From Catalinimonas alkaloidigena (GTDB taxonomy: Bacteria > Bacteroidota > Bacteroidia > Cytophagales > Flexibacteraceae), in the NCBI RefSeq assembly GCF_900100765.1, contig NZ_FNFO01000005.1, positions 1 through 64,000 of the forward strand: a DNA stretch of 64,000 nt. The letters run 5' to 3'. Made by a program: the position numbers and the translations under genes. The notes below the pieces were generated by a model that saw only the letters and a list, made by a program, of their open reading frames with translations, was not told where the DNA came from and did no database searches. The stretch's first letter is position 1. Each line of letters begins with the position of its first letter. Below are positions 7,285 through 15,591 of this stretch, in pieces.

Positions 7285-7343
7285 CAAAGGTACCTACAGG
7301 GCCCAGCGGCACAAAACCCGACTGCCATTTTTCAAATCTTTTT
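7285..7343 (-). promoter_or_regulatory. promoter of small RNA copy 1 with AT-rich upstream element
   Basis: TTG (7314-7312) is 19 nt from TACCTTTG (7292-7285) on the minus strand. Upstream lies AAAAAGATTTGAAAAAT (7343-7327), which is shared with copy 3 and nearly with copy 2, although the spacer between the promoter elements differs. It looks like a strong, UP-element-assisted promoter. Confidence 0.8.
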
Positions 7344-7910
7344 ATGCATGCATACCTTTTCGAAAGCAGTTTGGTAATCCGCTCCTGTTTTTTTACGCTG
7401 TGCTTACGAGATCTGCAACGTCCGAAGTGCTCCCGTCGCTAGGGAGTCGTGTGAGGTCCGGCAGGCCGATCCGGTACAGAAACCCTTCGGCAGAGCGCAC
7501 CTGGTTACGTGCCGGAATTAAGGTTCCTATCCCCTCTGATTTGGATAAAAATGCCCTTCCCGGTTACGCAGCGCTGCCTTTTGCATACCGGTCTTCCTCT
7601 TATTAAATTATCCCTATATTATTTTTACACAATTTAATCTTCCTTTGTAACCAATTCTATATCTTCGCGTTACCCTCTCACGAAGGGCTTTTGTCGACGG
7701 TGTGCTCACCACACCGCAGTACCAGCGAACCACCCCTGCCACCGCACGGTCATGCGATAGCAGTGAGGTCAACCGCTCGACTTCGATTGTTATGAAACAC
7801 CTCTGCTGCCACGCCATTTTTTTCGCATCTGTCAACCACAGACCCGGAGGACAACCCGGTGTGCAGTTCCCGTCGCTTTTTTATTTTTTTCCAACCATAC
7901 CCAATCTCTC
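7344..7910. other. long gene-free leader before the GloVer-repeat gene
   Basis: This stretch of about 570 nt has only spurious frames. It includes an AT-rich segment at about 7600-7670 and A/T runs just before the start of the next gene. I found no clean promoter, riboswitch or repeat in it. Confidence 0.4.
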
Positions 7911-10900
7911 ATGTACAATCACCTCTACCCACGGCGCGCTGCTGCGCTCCTGTGGCTGAGCATGCTGCTGGGCAGCACCCTCAGCCCGACCCTCTTGTAT
8001 GCCCAAACCCGCCTCTACGGCACCACCGCCGAGGGAGGCGCAGGAGCAGGCACGCTCTTCTCCAGCGACCCGGATGGCTCTGATTTCCAGGTCGAGTATA
8101 CATTCCCGGATTTTGGTTCACAACCTACCGATCGCCCCGTGATGGGGACCGATGGCGCTTTCTACGGCGTTTCTTCCGAAGGAGGTGCTTACGAACTAGG
8201 CGTTGCCTACAAAGTAATGCCTCAGGGGGGCAGCATGCCGGTCGCGCTGCATTCCTTCCAGTTGCAGGAAGGGCAGCCTACGTCGGGACTGACCCTGGGG
8301 CCCAACGGCAACCTCTACGGAATGACCACCACCAGCTTCTACCGCCTCAGCCCGGACGGGACGCTGACCGTTCTCCGTACCTTTACGGCGCCGGAAGGTC
8401 TGGAAGGCCAGACCTTGCTGCTCGGAAGCGACGGCTACTTCTACGGAGGGCTACGCTCCGGCGGTATCGAAGGCGCAGGGAGCTTGTTCCGCATTATGCC
8501 GGACGGCACCAGCTTTCAGAAACTCCACGACTTCAGCTCCGCTGACGGCTACCAGCCGCATTTCGCGCTGCTGGAACACGACGGCTTCTTGTACGGTGTC
8601 ACCCAAAACGGCAGTGCCTCGCAAGGGAGTGTGTTCCGCATGACGTTGAGCGGCAGCAACTTCGAAACGTTGGCCGTGTTCGACGAGCAGTACGTGCCGG
8701 CCGGAGCGCTTACCGCAGCCGCAAACGGTGCCCTTTACGGGATTGCGGGGTACACAAACGATGCCGCTTACCCGGAAGTCTACCGGTACACACAGGTGTA
8801 CAAAATCATGCCCGACGGCGCTGGTTTCACTGTGCTTTCTCCTGAGTTTTTCGGGTCGTCTACCTTTGCGCTCTTCCCACACGCCGCTTTGGTTGTCGGC
8901 AGTGACCAGCTACTCTACGGAGCAGTTCCCAACTCGAACGATGCAGGGCGCAGCACCATCTTCCGCGTGGAAAGCAACGATGCCCTGACCACCCTCGCCC
9001 AACCCGATTTTTATACGTTCGGCGGTCTCGTACGCGGAAACGATGGCTCGTTCTACGGCGTGACGGAAACGCAATTCCGTGCCGAAACCGGACTGTATCA
9101 GCTGTCATCGCAAGGGGGCACTGCCTACTCGGCCAACGTTATCGCGTCATTAGGCGCACCGCTGGGAAAAAACAGCGACGGCCAGAGCCTGCTCCAGATC
9201 GGCGATTATCTGTATGGCACCTGCCGCGACGGAGGCCAGTATCAGTACGGCACGTTTTTCCGCTACTCTCTGCAAGACCACACGGTTGAAAAGCTGCACG
9301 ACTTTAACAACACAAATGCGCCTAACGACGGCATTTTCCCGGTAGGTACGCTGGTCGACGGCCAGGACGGGTACATCTACGGCATCGCGGTCGACGATCA
9401 GTACGGCCAAGTAGCTCCCAACGGTATCGTCTCCACAAGCGGCGTGGCTTATCTCTACCAGATTGCGCTGGATGGCAGCAGTTACACCACACTGGCCGAA
9501 GTCACCGACGACGACGACAACCGTTACGAAGTCTTTTGGGGGGTGATCCGGGGCAGCGACGGCTTCCTCTACACCACCGAAGGAGGTGGCGGCTATTATG
9601 GTCAGTCGTTTCTTGGCAACTACGGTCTCGTTTACCGGCTGAATACAAGTGGCAGCCTGGTCGATCCGATCGGGGACGGCATCAGCTCGCCGGGTTGGGA
9701 CATGAACGGCCTCCTGGAAGCAAGCAACGGCTACCTCTATTACACAGCGCGTAGCAAAGTGGGTGAGTTTGGGCAGTTCACAGAAGATGATGTGCTGATG
9801 CGTGTCAAGCGGGATAACCCCGACGGCTACGAGGTGCTGCATGACTTTTCGACCGCCGATGGCCTAGAACCGTTCGGTCGCCTGGTGGAAGGTCCTGGCA
9901 GCTACTTGTACGGCCTGACCAGCGAAGGCGGCGCGAACGGTTACGGCACCGTGTTCCGCATCAAGCTGGACGGCACTGGCTTCCAGAAGCTGTACGACTT
10001 CACCGAGGCGAACGGTACCCATCCGGTAGGCAACCTCAGCCTGGGGGCCGATCAGTTGCTGTACGGCCTGACCCGCTTCGGCGGCAGCCACGACGCCGGC
10101 ACGCTGTTCTCGATCTCGCTCGATGGTGCCACCTTCACCAAACTGCATGACTTTTCTGCCCTGGACGGTAGCCAGCCTCGTGGGGCTGTGTTGTTCCTCG
10201 ACGATGCTTCTGCCCCCGAAGTTACGCTCGCTTACGAAGCGGAGTGTGCCCAACTGGGATCGGCCTGGACCACCTCGAACAGTTCGCTGGCGGCCAACGG
10301 ACAGTTTGTTTACGGAGCTTCTTCTGCATTCGCCCCTCTTACCGACGACAGCCAGGTAGCTCGCTTTGCGCTCGACGTGCCTCAGGCCGGTGCCTACACG
10401 CTTGCCGCCCGGGTTCGCGCCATCAGCAGCAACCGCAACTCCTTCTGGGTGCGCCTCAACGGCGGCGCCTGGGAACGCTGGGACCTGCCCGTTAGCCAGG
10501 ACTACCAGTGGGCCGAGTTGCCTTTTAGCGGTCAGTCGCTGAGCCAGGGCACCAACACGGTGGAGCTGGGCATTCGCGAGTTCAACACCAACTTCGACAA
10601 GCTGGTGCTCACCAACGGCGCACTGCCCACCGGCCTGGGACCCGACGCCACCAACTGCACCGTTGACTTCTCTACTTACCTGGAAGCGGAGTGCGCTCAG
10701 GTAGGCGCGGCCTGGACCACCAGCACCAGCACGCTGGCAGCCAACGGTCAGTACGTCTACAGTACGGCCTCCCACTTCAGCCCCTCCGGGCAGACCGCCG
10801 ACCGGGTCCGCTTCGTGATCGACGCGCCGCAGGCCGATGCCTACACGATCTCGGCCCGCGTGCGGGCCATCGGCTCCGGCCGCAACTCCTTCTGGGTACG

Positions 10901-11393
10901 CCTCAACGACGGAGCCTGGGAACGCTGGGACCTGCCCGTCGGTCAGGACTACCAATGGGTCAGCCTGCCCGTCAGCGGCAGTGCGTTGAGTCAGGGTAGC
11001 AACACCCTGGATGTGGAGTTCCGCGAGTCTTACACGCAACTGGACAAAGTCTTCGTCACCAACACCGGGGCCATGCCCACCGGGCTGGGCGAGGCGGCCA
11101 CCAACTGCGACAACACCCGCCGGTTGAGCCCGGCAGCGGCTCAGTTGACTTCGCATTTGCAGGTCTACCCCAACCCGACCCAGGGACGCTTCACGCTCAC
11201 GGATGCGGAACTGGATCTGAGTCAGGCCCAGGTGCAGGTCACGGCACTGGACGGACGCCTCTTGCCGCAGGTGCCGGTGCGTGCTCAGGGCAACGGCTGG
11301 CAGATCGACCTCTCGGCCCAGCCGGCCGGTCTCTACCTCATCAAAGTCACCACGCCGCAGCAGGTCCTGCTTCAGCGTGCCATCAAACAATAG
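7911..11393 (+). CDS. T9SS-secreted GloVer-repeat protein with two EAECA carbohydrate-binding-like modules
   Basis: A 1160-residue secreted protein. The signal peptide ends near SPTLLYAQ. Residues about 33-765 are tandem beta repeats with LYG(M/T/L)T and GTLFR/GTVFR motifs and LHDFS, the GloVer/TIGR03803 'choice-anchor' repeat, probably a propeller. Two related modules follow (about 766-910 and 923-1070). Each begins EAECAQ(L/V)G-x-(A)WTT and contains RNSFWVRLN(G/D)GAWERWDLPV and a C-terminal PTGLG...TNC, resembling CBM6/malectin-like binding modules. The last about 80 residues (LQVYPNPTQGRFTL to LLQRAIKQ) are a type A T9SS sorting domain. The same module family recurs in the gene at 62598. 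The ligand is unknown. Confidence 0.85.
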   Translation: MYNHLYPRRAAALLWLSMLLGSTLSPTLLYAQTRLYGTTAEGGAGAGTLFSSDPDGSDFQVEYTFPDFGSQPTDRPVMGTDGAFYGVSSEGGAYELGVAYKVMPQGGSMPVALHSFQLQEGQPTSGLTLGPNGNLYGMTTTSFYRLSPDGTLTVLRTFTAPEGLEGQTLLLGSDGYFYGGLRSGGIEGAGSLFRIMPDGTSFQKLHDFSSADGYQPHFALLEHDGFLYGVTQNGSASQGSVFRMTLSGSNFETLAVFDEQYVPAGALTAAANGALYGIAGYTNDAAYPEVYRYTQVYKIMPDGAGFTVLSPEFFGSSTFALFPHAALVVGSDQLLYGAVPNSNDAGRSTIFRVESNDALTTLAQPDFYTFGGLVRGNDGSFYGVTETQFRAETGLYQLSSQGGTAYSANVIASLGAPLGKNSDGQSLLQIGDYLYGTCRDGGQYQYGTFFRYSLQDHTVEKLHDFNNTNAPNDGIFPVGTLVDGQDGYIYGIAVDDQYGQVAPNGIVSTSGVAYLYQIALDGSSYTTLAEVTDDDDNRYEVFWGVIRGSDGFLYTTEGGGGYYGQSFLGNYGLVYRLNTSGSLVDPIGDGISSPGWDMNGLLEASNGYLYYTARSKVGEFGQFTEDDVLMRVKRDNPDGYEVLHDFSTADGLEPFGRLVEGPGSYLYGLTSEGGANGYGTVFRIKLDGTGFQKLYDFTEANGTHPVGNLSLGADQLLYGLTRFGGSHDAGTLFSISLDGATFTKLHDFSALDGSQPRGAVLFLDDASAPEVTLAYEAECAQLGSAWTTSNSSLAANGQFVYGASSAFAPLTDDSQVARFALDVPQAGAYTLAARVRAISSNRNSFWVRLNGGAWERWDLPVSQDYQWAELPFSGQSLSQGTNTVELGIREFNTNFDKLVLTNGALPTGLGPDATNCTVDFSTYLEAECAQVGAAWTTSTSTLAANGQYVYSTASHFSPSGQTADRVRFVIDAPQADAYTISARVRAIGSGRNSFWVRLNDGAWERWDLPVGQDYQWVSLPVSGSALSQGSNTLDVEFRESYTQLDKVFVTNTGAMPTGLGEAATNCDNTRRLSPAAAQLTSHLQVYPNPTQGRFTLTDAELDLSQAQVQVTALDGRLLPQVPVRAQGNGWQIDLSAQPAGLYLIKVTTPQQVLLQRAIKQ

Positions 11394-11412
11394 CGCTATT
11401 GCGCCCCAACGA

Positions 11413-11451
11413 CGAAACTCCCGGCGACTCCGCTGGGGGTTTCGTTTTTTT
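11413..11451 (+). terminator. intrinsic terminator
   Basis: CGAAACTCCC pairs with GGGGGTTTCG around a GC-rich loop and is followed by seven T. It ends the T9SS protein transcript. Confidence 0.9.
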
Positions 11452-11577
11452 AGTAGACGCTCCGCAGCGCTAGCGTGGCCGCACCCAGCCACCGCGGGCA
11501 CGCACCGCTCCATCCCACCGGGGACAGAAAATCGGTTTCTTAAAAATTGCCCACCTTTGTGGAAAAGAAATCAAACC

Positions 11578-12667
11578 ATGACGAACGAACAGTTGAAAGA
11601 CTTGAAGGCACGCACCTCGGCCTTAAGGGGGTATCTTTGACTACGATCAGAAAGTAGAAGAAATCGCAGAAGAAGAGCGCAAAACCGCAGAGCCGGGCTT
11701 TTGGGATGACCCGAAGGCCGCCGAAGCGGTGATGAAAGCCATCAAGGAAAAGAAAGCCTGGACCGAGAGTTTCGCGGAAGTGCAGCAGGCCATGGACGAC
11801 GTGGAAACGCTCTGGGAATTTTACGAGGCCGGCGACGTGGAAGACGCCGAGATGGACCGGGAATACGCGAAGGCCATCAAGGTGCTGGAAGAGTTGGAAT
11901 TCAAGAAGATGCTTTCTGGCGAAGAGGACCAACTGCCGGCCATCCTGGAGATTAACCCGGGCGCAGGCGGCACCGAAAGTCAGGACTGGGCCGACATTTT
12001 GCTGCGCATGTACATCATGTGGGGCGAACAGCACGACTTCTCCGTGCGGCAGGTCAACTACCAGCCCGGCGAAACGGCGGGCATCAAATCGGCCACACTC
12101 GAAATCGACGGACCGTTTGCCTACGGCTACCTGAAAGCAGAAATCGGGGTGCATCGGCTGGTGCGCATTTCCCCCTTCGATTCGGGCGGAAGACGTCACA
12201 CGTCGTTTGCCTCGGTGTTTGCCTATCCGGTTGTGGACGACTCCATAGAAATCGACGTCAACCCGGCCGACATCGAGTGGGATACCTTCCGCTCGGGCGG
12301 GGCCGGTGGGCAGAACGTCAACAAGGTGGAAACCGCCGTGCGCCTGCGCCACAAACCGTCGGGCCTCATCATCGAATGTCAGCAGGAACGCTCGCAGTTG
12401 CAGAACAAAGACAAGGCGCTCAAAATGTTGAAGTCGCGGCTCTACCAACTGGAAATTGAGCGACGCAACGAAGAAAAAGCAAAGATCGAAGGCACTAAAA
12501 AGCGCATCGACTTCGGGTCGCAGATCCGCAACTACGTGCTGCATCCGTATAAATTGATCAAAGATTTGAGAACGGGGGTGGAACGGACCGACGTGCAAAA
12601 TGTACTCGACGGCGACCTCGACGAATACATTAAAGCGTTTCTGTTGGATCAGGGGCAGGAAGTCTGA
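11578..12667 (+). CDS. prfB: peptide chain release factor 2 (programmed +1 frameshift)
   Basis: RF2 recognises UAA/UGA stop codons and triggers peptide release. The gene opens at ATG 11578, reads 20 codons and meets an in-frame TGA (11638-11640) inside CTT-TGA-C, preceded by the Shine-Dalgarno-like AGGGGG. A +1 shift at CTT skips T11638 and continues in frame to 12667, giving about 362 residues. The stop-recognition tripeptide SPF ([13 protein letters not shown]) and the catalytic GGQ loop ([11 protein letters not shown]) are intact. The frameshift gives autoregulation: abundant RF2 ends translation at its own UGA. A CACCTTTG box about 20 nt upstream resembles a -7 element. Confidence 0.95.
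11626..11641 (+). promoter_or_regulatory. prfB: prfB programmed frameshift signal
   Basis: AGGGGG, then TAT, then CTT TGA C: the SD-like stimulator, slippery CTT and weak UGA-C stop are spaced as in other bacterial prfB genes. Confidence 0.95.
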
Positions 12668-12692
12668 CCTCATCCCGATCATCATTCCTTTT

Positions 12693-12729
12693 ACCCGGCA
12701 GAGCCTCGCGCCATCTGCCGGGTATTTTC
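12693..12729 (+). terminator. intrinsic terminator of prfB
   Basis: A 10-bp perfect stem ACCCGGCAGA / TCTGCCGGGT is followed by a T-rich tract. Confidence 0.85.
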
Positions 12730-12836
12730 TTATCTAGACGCTGGTTCTCACGCAATTGTCGCCGAAAAGGTACGCTCGCGACCTTCGAAAAGCCGAAGGC
12801 CTTATCTTGCGAGTGCAAAATGTTATCAAGACGGTT

Positions 12837-13508
12837 ATGAGAATCAAGTATTTCCTGTTAACGACCGGGATCAGCCTTCTGGCCTCGGCTTCTTCTTTTG
12901 CACAACTTTCGATCGGCCCGACGGGCGGCGTTAATCTGGCGCACCACCGCATGCACTTCGACGAAGGCGAGACGCCGGAGACGCAACTGCTTCTTCAACC
13001 GACCGCCGGCGTAGCAGTCGACGTAAAACTGCTGCCGCTGCTCTCGTTGCAACCGCAGTTTCTGTACAGCGGCAAAGGCACGGCCTATACCCTGAATGAG
13101 GATGTGGAGGGCTATTCGCGGACCAAGGTTTCGTACCTGGAGGTGCCGGTCAATGCCGTGTTGAGCGTAGGGCTGTCGGAGGCGCAGTTTCAGTTCTTTG
13201 CAGGCCCCTACGCCAGCTTGGCGGTGTACGGCAAAAACAAGTACGACTACGCCAGCGATTTATTTGGCGTGAAGATGCGGGTTTCGGATGATGAAACGTT
13301 GCAGTTCGGCGACGGCGACAACTACGATCTCCGCAGCTTTGACTACGGCATGAACTTCGGGATCGGCGTACGTTCCAACCACGTGCAACTCCAGACGGGT
13401 TACTCGCTGGGCATGCAAAACCTGGTGGCCGACGAGGAGTCGCGTCAGCACAATACCATCGAAAACGGCGCCATCCACGCCCGGCTTACGTTCTTCATCG
13501 GTGGCTAA
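12837..13508 (+). CDS. outer-membrane beta-barrel protein (PorT/OmpW-like fold)
   Basis: A 223-residue protein. ATG 12837 is chosen because it opens a signal peptide (MRIKYFLLTTGISLLASASSFAQ); the longer frame upstream adds a non-signal extension. The mature part begins LSIGPTGGVNLAHH, the usual first strand of the outer-membrane beta-barrel family common in Bacteroidota. It continues as alternating strands (LLSLQPQFLYSGKG, VPVNAVLSVG, FFAGPYASLAVYGK) and ends with an aromatic-containing strand (HARLTFFIGG). It stands alone between two terminators. The specific role is unknown. Confidence 0.8.
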   Translation: MRIKYFLLTTGISLLASASSFAQLSIGPTGGVNLAHHRMHFDEGETPETQLLLQPTAGVAVDVKLLPLLSLQPQFLYSGKGTAYTLNEDVEGYSRTKVSYLEVPVNAVLSVGLSEAQFQFFAGPYASLAVYGKNKYDYASDLFGVKMRVSDDETLQFGDGDNYDLRSFDYGMNFGIGVRSNHVQLQTGYSLGMQNLVADEESRQHNTIENGAIHARLTFFIGG

Positions 13509-13536
13509 CCGGTCGAACCCAATCACAAGCATTTTG

Positions 13537-13564
13537 AGCCCGGCAGTTGCGCCGGGCTTTTTTG
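13537..13564 (+). terminator. intrinsic terminator
   Basis: AGCCCGGC / GCCGGGCT (8 bp, 6-nt loop) is followed by a run of T. Confidence 0.9.
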
Positions 13565-13674
13565 TGGCCCCTCACCGGCTATCCCCCCTATCTCCCCCTC
13601 GTCCTAATTTCGTATCATCTCGGCAGGCGGCTTCGTACTTAGCATAGGTTCTTTCGTCGTAATATGCCCCAGGT

Positions 13675-14445
13675 ATGAACTTTGCCCGTCCCTCCTCGTA
13701 CGAAGCCCAGGCCTTGCAGGAAATGCAAGCGTGGCAACAACGCATCTACGAACGCCCCACGTTTACGCATCAGGTGGCGCAGAAAGTGCAGGACAAGCTC
13801 AACGGCCTGATGCCAGACCGCGTGACCGACGCCATTACGGCTGCCGTGAAACAGATGATCCGCGCGGTTTTGTTCGGAGCCGAACTGACCAATCCGGCGC
13901 CACTCCGGCAGGCCACTCTGGAACGCCGCGAACATGCGGTTGAGCGACGGATCGACTTTTACCGGAAAACCGCCGCGGCCGAAGGCGGCATCACCGGAGC
14001 GGGCGGATTCCTGTTGGGACTGGCCGATTTCCCGATGCTGCTGGGGCTCAAGCTCAAAATGCTGTTCGAACTTGCGGCGTTGTACGGCTACGACGTCAGC
14101 GACTACCGCGAGCGGCTCTATCTGCTTTACCTCATGCAACTGGCCTTCAGTACGGCCGACCGACGCCAGGCGGTTTACGAGCAGATGATTCAGTGGGAAG
14201 CCCGGAAACTGGCCCTGCCCGACGACATTCACCAGTACGACTGGCGTACGTTTCAGCAGGAGTACCGCGACTACCTCGACGTCGCCAAGTTTGCGCAGCT
14301 ACTCCCCTTCATCGGAGCGCCCGTCGGGGTGATTGTCAACTACCGACTGGTGACCAAATTGGGCAACACCGCCATGAACGCCTACCGCCTACGCTGGTAC
14401 GAGCGCCGCGCCCTCGCGCCCACCGCCGTTTCACTGCTCAAGTAA
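13675..14445 (+). CDS. EcsC family protein
   Basis: A 256-residue protein matching the EcsC family. Hallmarks are a Gly/Ala-rich central segment (GGITGAGGFLLGLADFPMLLGLKLKMLFELAALYG) and a C-terminal hydrophobic stretch before NYRLVTKLGNTAMNAYR. No signal peptide is seen, and the hydrophobic parts suggest membrane association. EcsC of Bacillus is encoded beside an ABC transporter; here no transporter is adjacent, so its partner is unknown. The gene appears monocistronic. Confidence 0.8.
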   Translation: MNFARPSSYEAQALQEMQAWQQRIYERPTFTHQVAQKVQDKLNGLMPDRVTDAITAAVKQMIRAVLFGAELTNPAPLRQATLERREHAVERRIDFYRKTAAAEGGITGAGGFLLGLADFPMLLGLKLKMLFELAALYGYDVSDYRERLYLLYLMQLAFSTADRRQAVYEQMIQWEARKLALPDDIHQYDWRTFQQEYRDYLDVAKFAQLLPFIGAPVGVIVNYRLVTKLGNTAMNAYRLRWYERRALAPTAVSLLK

Positions 14446-14769
14446 CCACGCTTTTTTTCTGTTCCGGCTACGGTCGGCAGACTTCTCCGGTTGGTCGGGA
14501 CAATTGGTCGAAGCGTCTAGACACGCTCCTGCCCCCACGCATATCCTTCCCTTTTCGGCGTTAGTGCACCAGAGCCTTCACAAAAATCCTGTTGTACGCA
14601 CATGACCTGCGCTACGTCCGCTTCTCAAACGGTACGCTCAAAGCGGTGAAAAGCGATGCGCTCCATGTGTCCTTACACGTTTCACAAATCGCCGATGCTT
14701 CCTCTAAAGAGGCGGGGGCCCGAGTGAAGTCAGTTCTCAAAAAGCATCAAACACGTATCGTTTTATTCC
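14446..14769. other. gene-free spacer
   Basis: Only short frames without family resemblance are present. A 68-codon TTG frame at 14592-14798 overlaps the next gene and is judged spurious. No clear promoter or repeat was recognised. Confidence 0.4.
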
Positions 14770-15456
14770 ATGGACAGAAAGAAATTTATCAGAAATAGCC
14801 TGGCAGGGTTGAGCGCCATTGTGGCGTTGCCGGCCGCCATCACCGCCTGTTCCCGAGAGGCAGACACCATCAACCCGGAAAATCCCACGGGCACCGATAC
14901 GGACGCCTGTGCTTTGTCGCCGCGCGAAACGGAAGGACCCTATCCCATTAAAACGCCGGCGCAACTGGTGCGCGAAAACATCGTCGCCGACCGCACCGGC
15001 GTGGCGCTGCTGATGACGATTACCGTGCAGGACCAAAGCAACGCGTGTGCTCCGCTGGCAGGCGTTTTAGTCGACGTCTGGCACTGCGACAAGGACGGTA
15101 ATTATTCACAGTACAGCGGTTACACCAACGTGAGCTTTTTGAGAGGCCGGCAAACGACCGATACCAACGGTCAGGCGTCGTTCATCAGCATCTTTCCGGG
15201 TTGGTACCGGGGGCGGGCACCGCACATTCACGTGGAAGTGCTCGATGCGGACGAGCGGTCGCTCATGGTGTCGCAAATTGCGTTTCCCGTCGACGTCTAC
15301 ACGGAAGTGTACAGTTCTGAAGGCTACAACGGGGCGCCCGATACGTCGAACACGCAGGACGGCATTTTCTCCGACAGCCTGGACGGCAACATGGCCGACG
15401 CCGTGACCGGCAACGTGACGGATGGTTACACCCTTACAAAAACCCTGGTGGTGTAG
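14770..15456 (+). CDS. intradiol ring-cleavage dioxygenase-like lipoprotein
   Basis: A 228-residue protein of the protocatechuate/catechol 1,2-dioxygenase fold. The N-terminus is a lipoprotein or Tat-like leader (MDRKKFIRNSLAGLSA... ITACS). The family core is visible: ETEGPYPI, GVLVDVWHCDKDGNYSQY, TTDTNGQASFISIFPGWY and RAPHIHVEV. These include the two Tyr and two His expected to bind Fe(III), and place the active domain at about 45-200. Such exported, stand-alone versions are common in Bacteroidota. Their substrate is not established, so aromatic ring cleavage is a family-level inference. A terminator-like hairpin follows. Confidence 0.85.
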   Translation: MDRKKFIRNSLAGLSAIVALPAAITACSREADTINPENPTGTDTDACALSPRETEGPYPIKTPAQLVRENIVADRTGVALLMTITVQDQSNACAPLAGVLVDVWHCDKDGNYSQYSGYTNVSFLRGRQTTDTNGQASFISIFPGWYRGRAPHIHVEVLDADERSLMVSQIAFPVDVYTEVYSSEGYNGAPDTSNTQDGIFSDSLDGNMADAVTGNVTDGYTLTKTLVV

Positions 15457-15496
15457 AGCAAAAGAAGCGAACGTAGTGGTGCGTTTGTTTTACGGT

Positions 15497-15534
15497 AGGT
15501 ACTGTCTTCTTCGGAGGGCAGTGCCTTCTCTTTT
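15497..15534 (+). terminator. probable intrinsic terminator
   Basis: A 10-bp stem with two G-U pairs (AGGTACTGTC / GGCAGTGCCT) and a 10-nt loop is followed by TCTCTTTT. Confidence 0.65.
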
Positions 15535-15591
15535 GTAGCAAACCTCTCGGGGCCTTCGCGCGTTTCTACGGTACACCGACCCAACCGACGC

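Noticed and set aside
7031-7606. A 191-codon frame at 7031-7606
   Set aside because: It runs across small RNA copy 1 on the opposite strand and has no family resemblance or signal.
12756-12836. Earlier start of the beta-barrel protein
   Set aside because: It adds a non-signal extension in front of a clear signal peptide at 12837.
14592-14798. A 68-residue protein upstream of the dioxygenase-like gene
   Set aside because: TTG start, overlap with the next gene in another frame, and no recognisable features.
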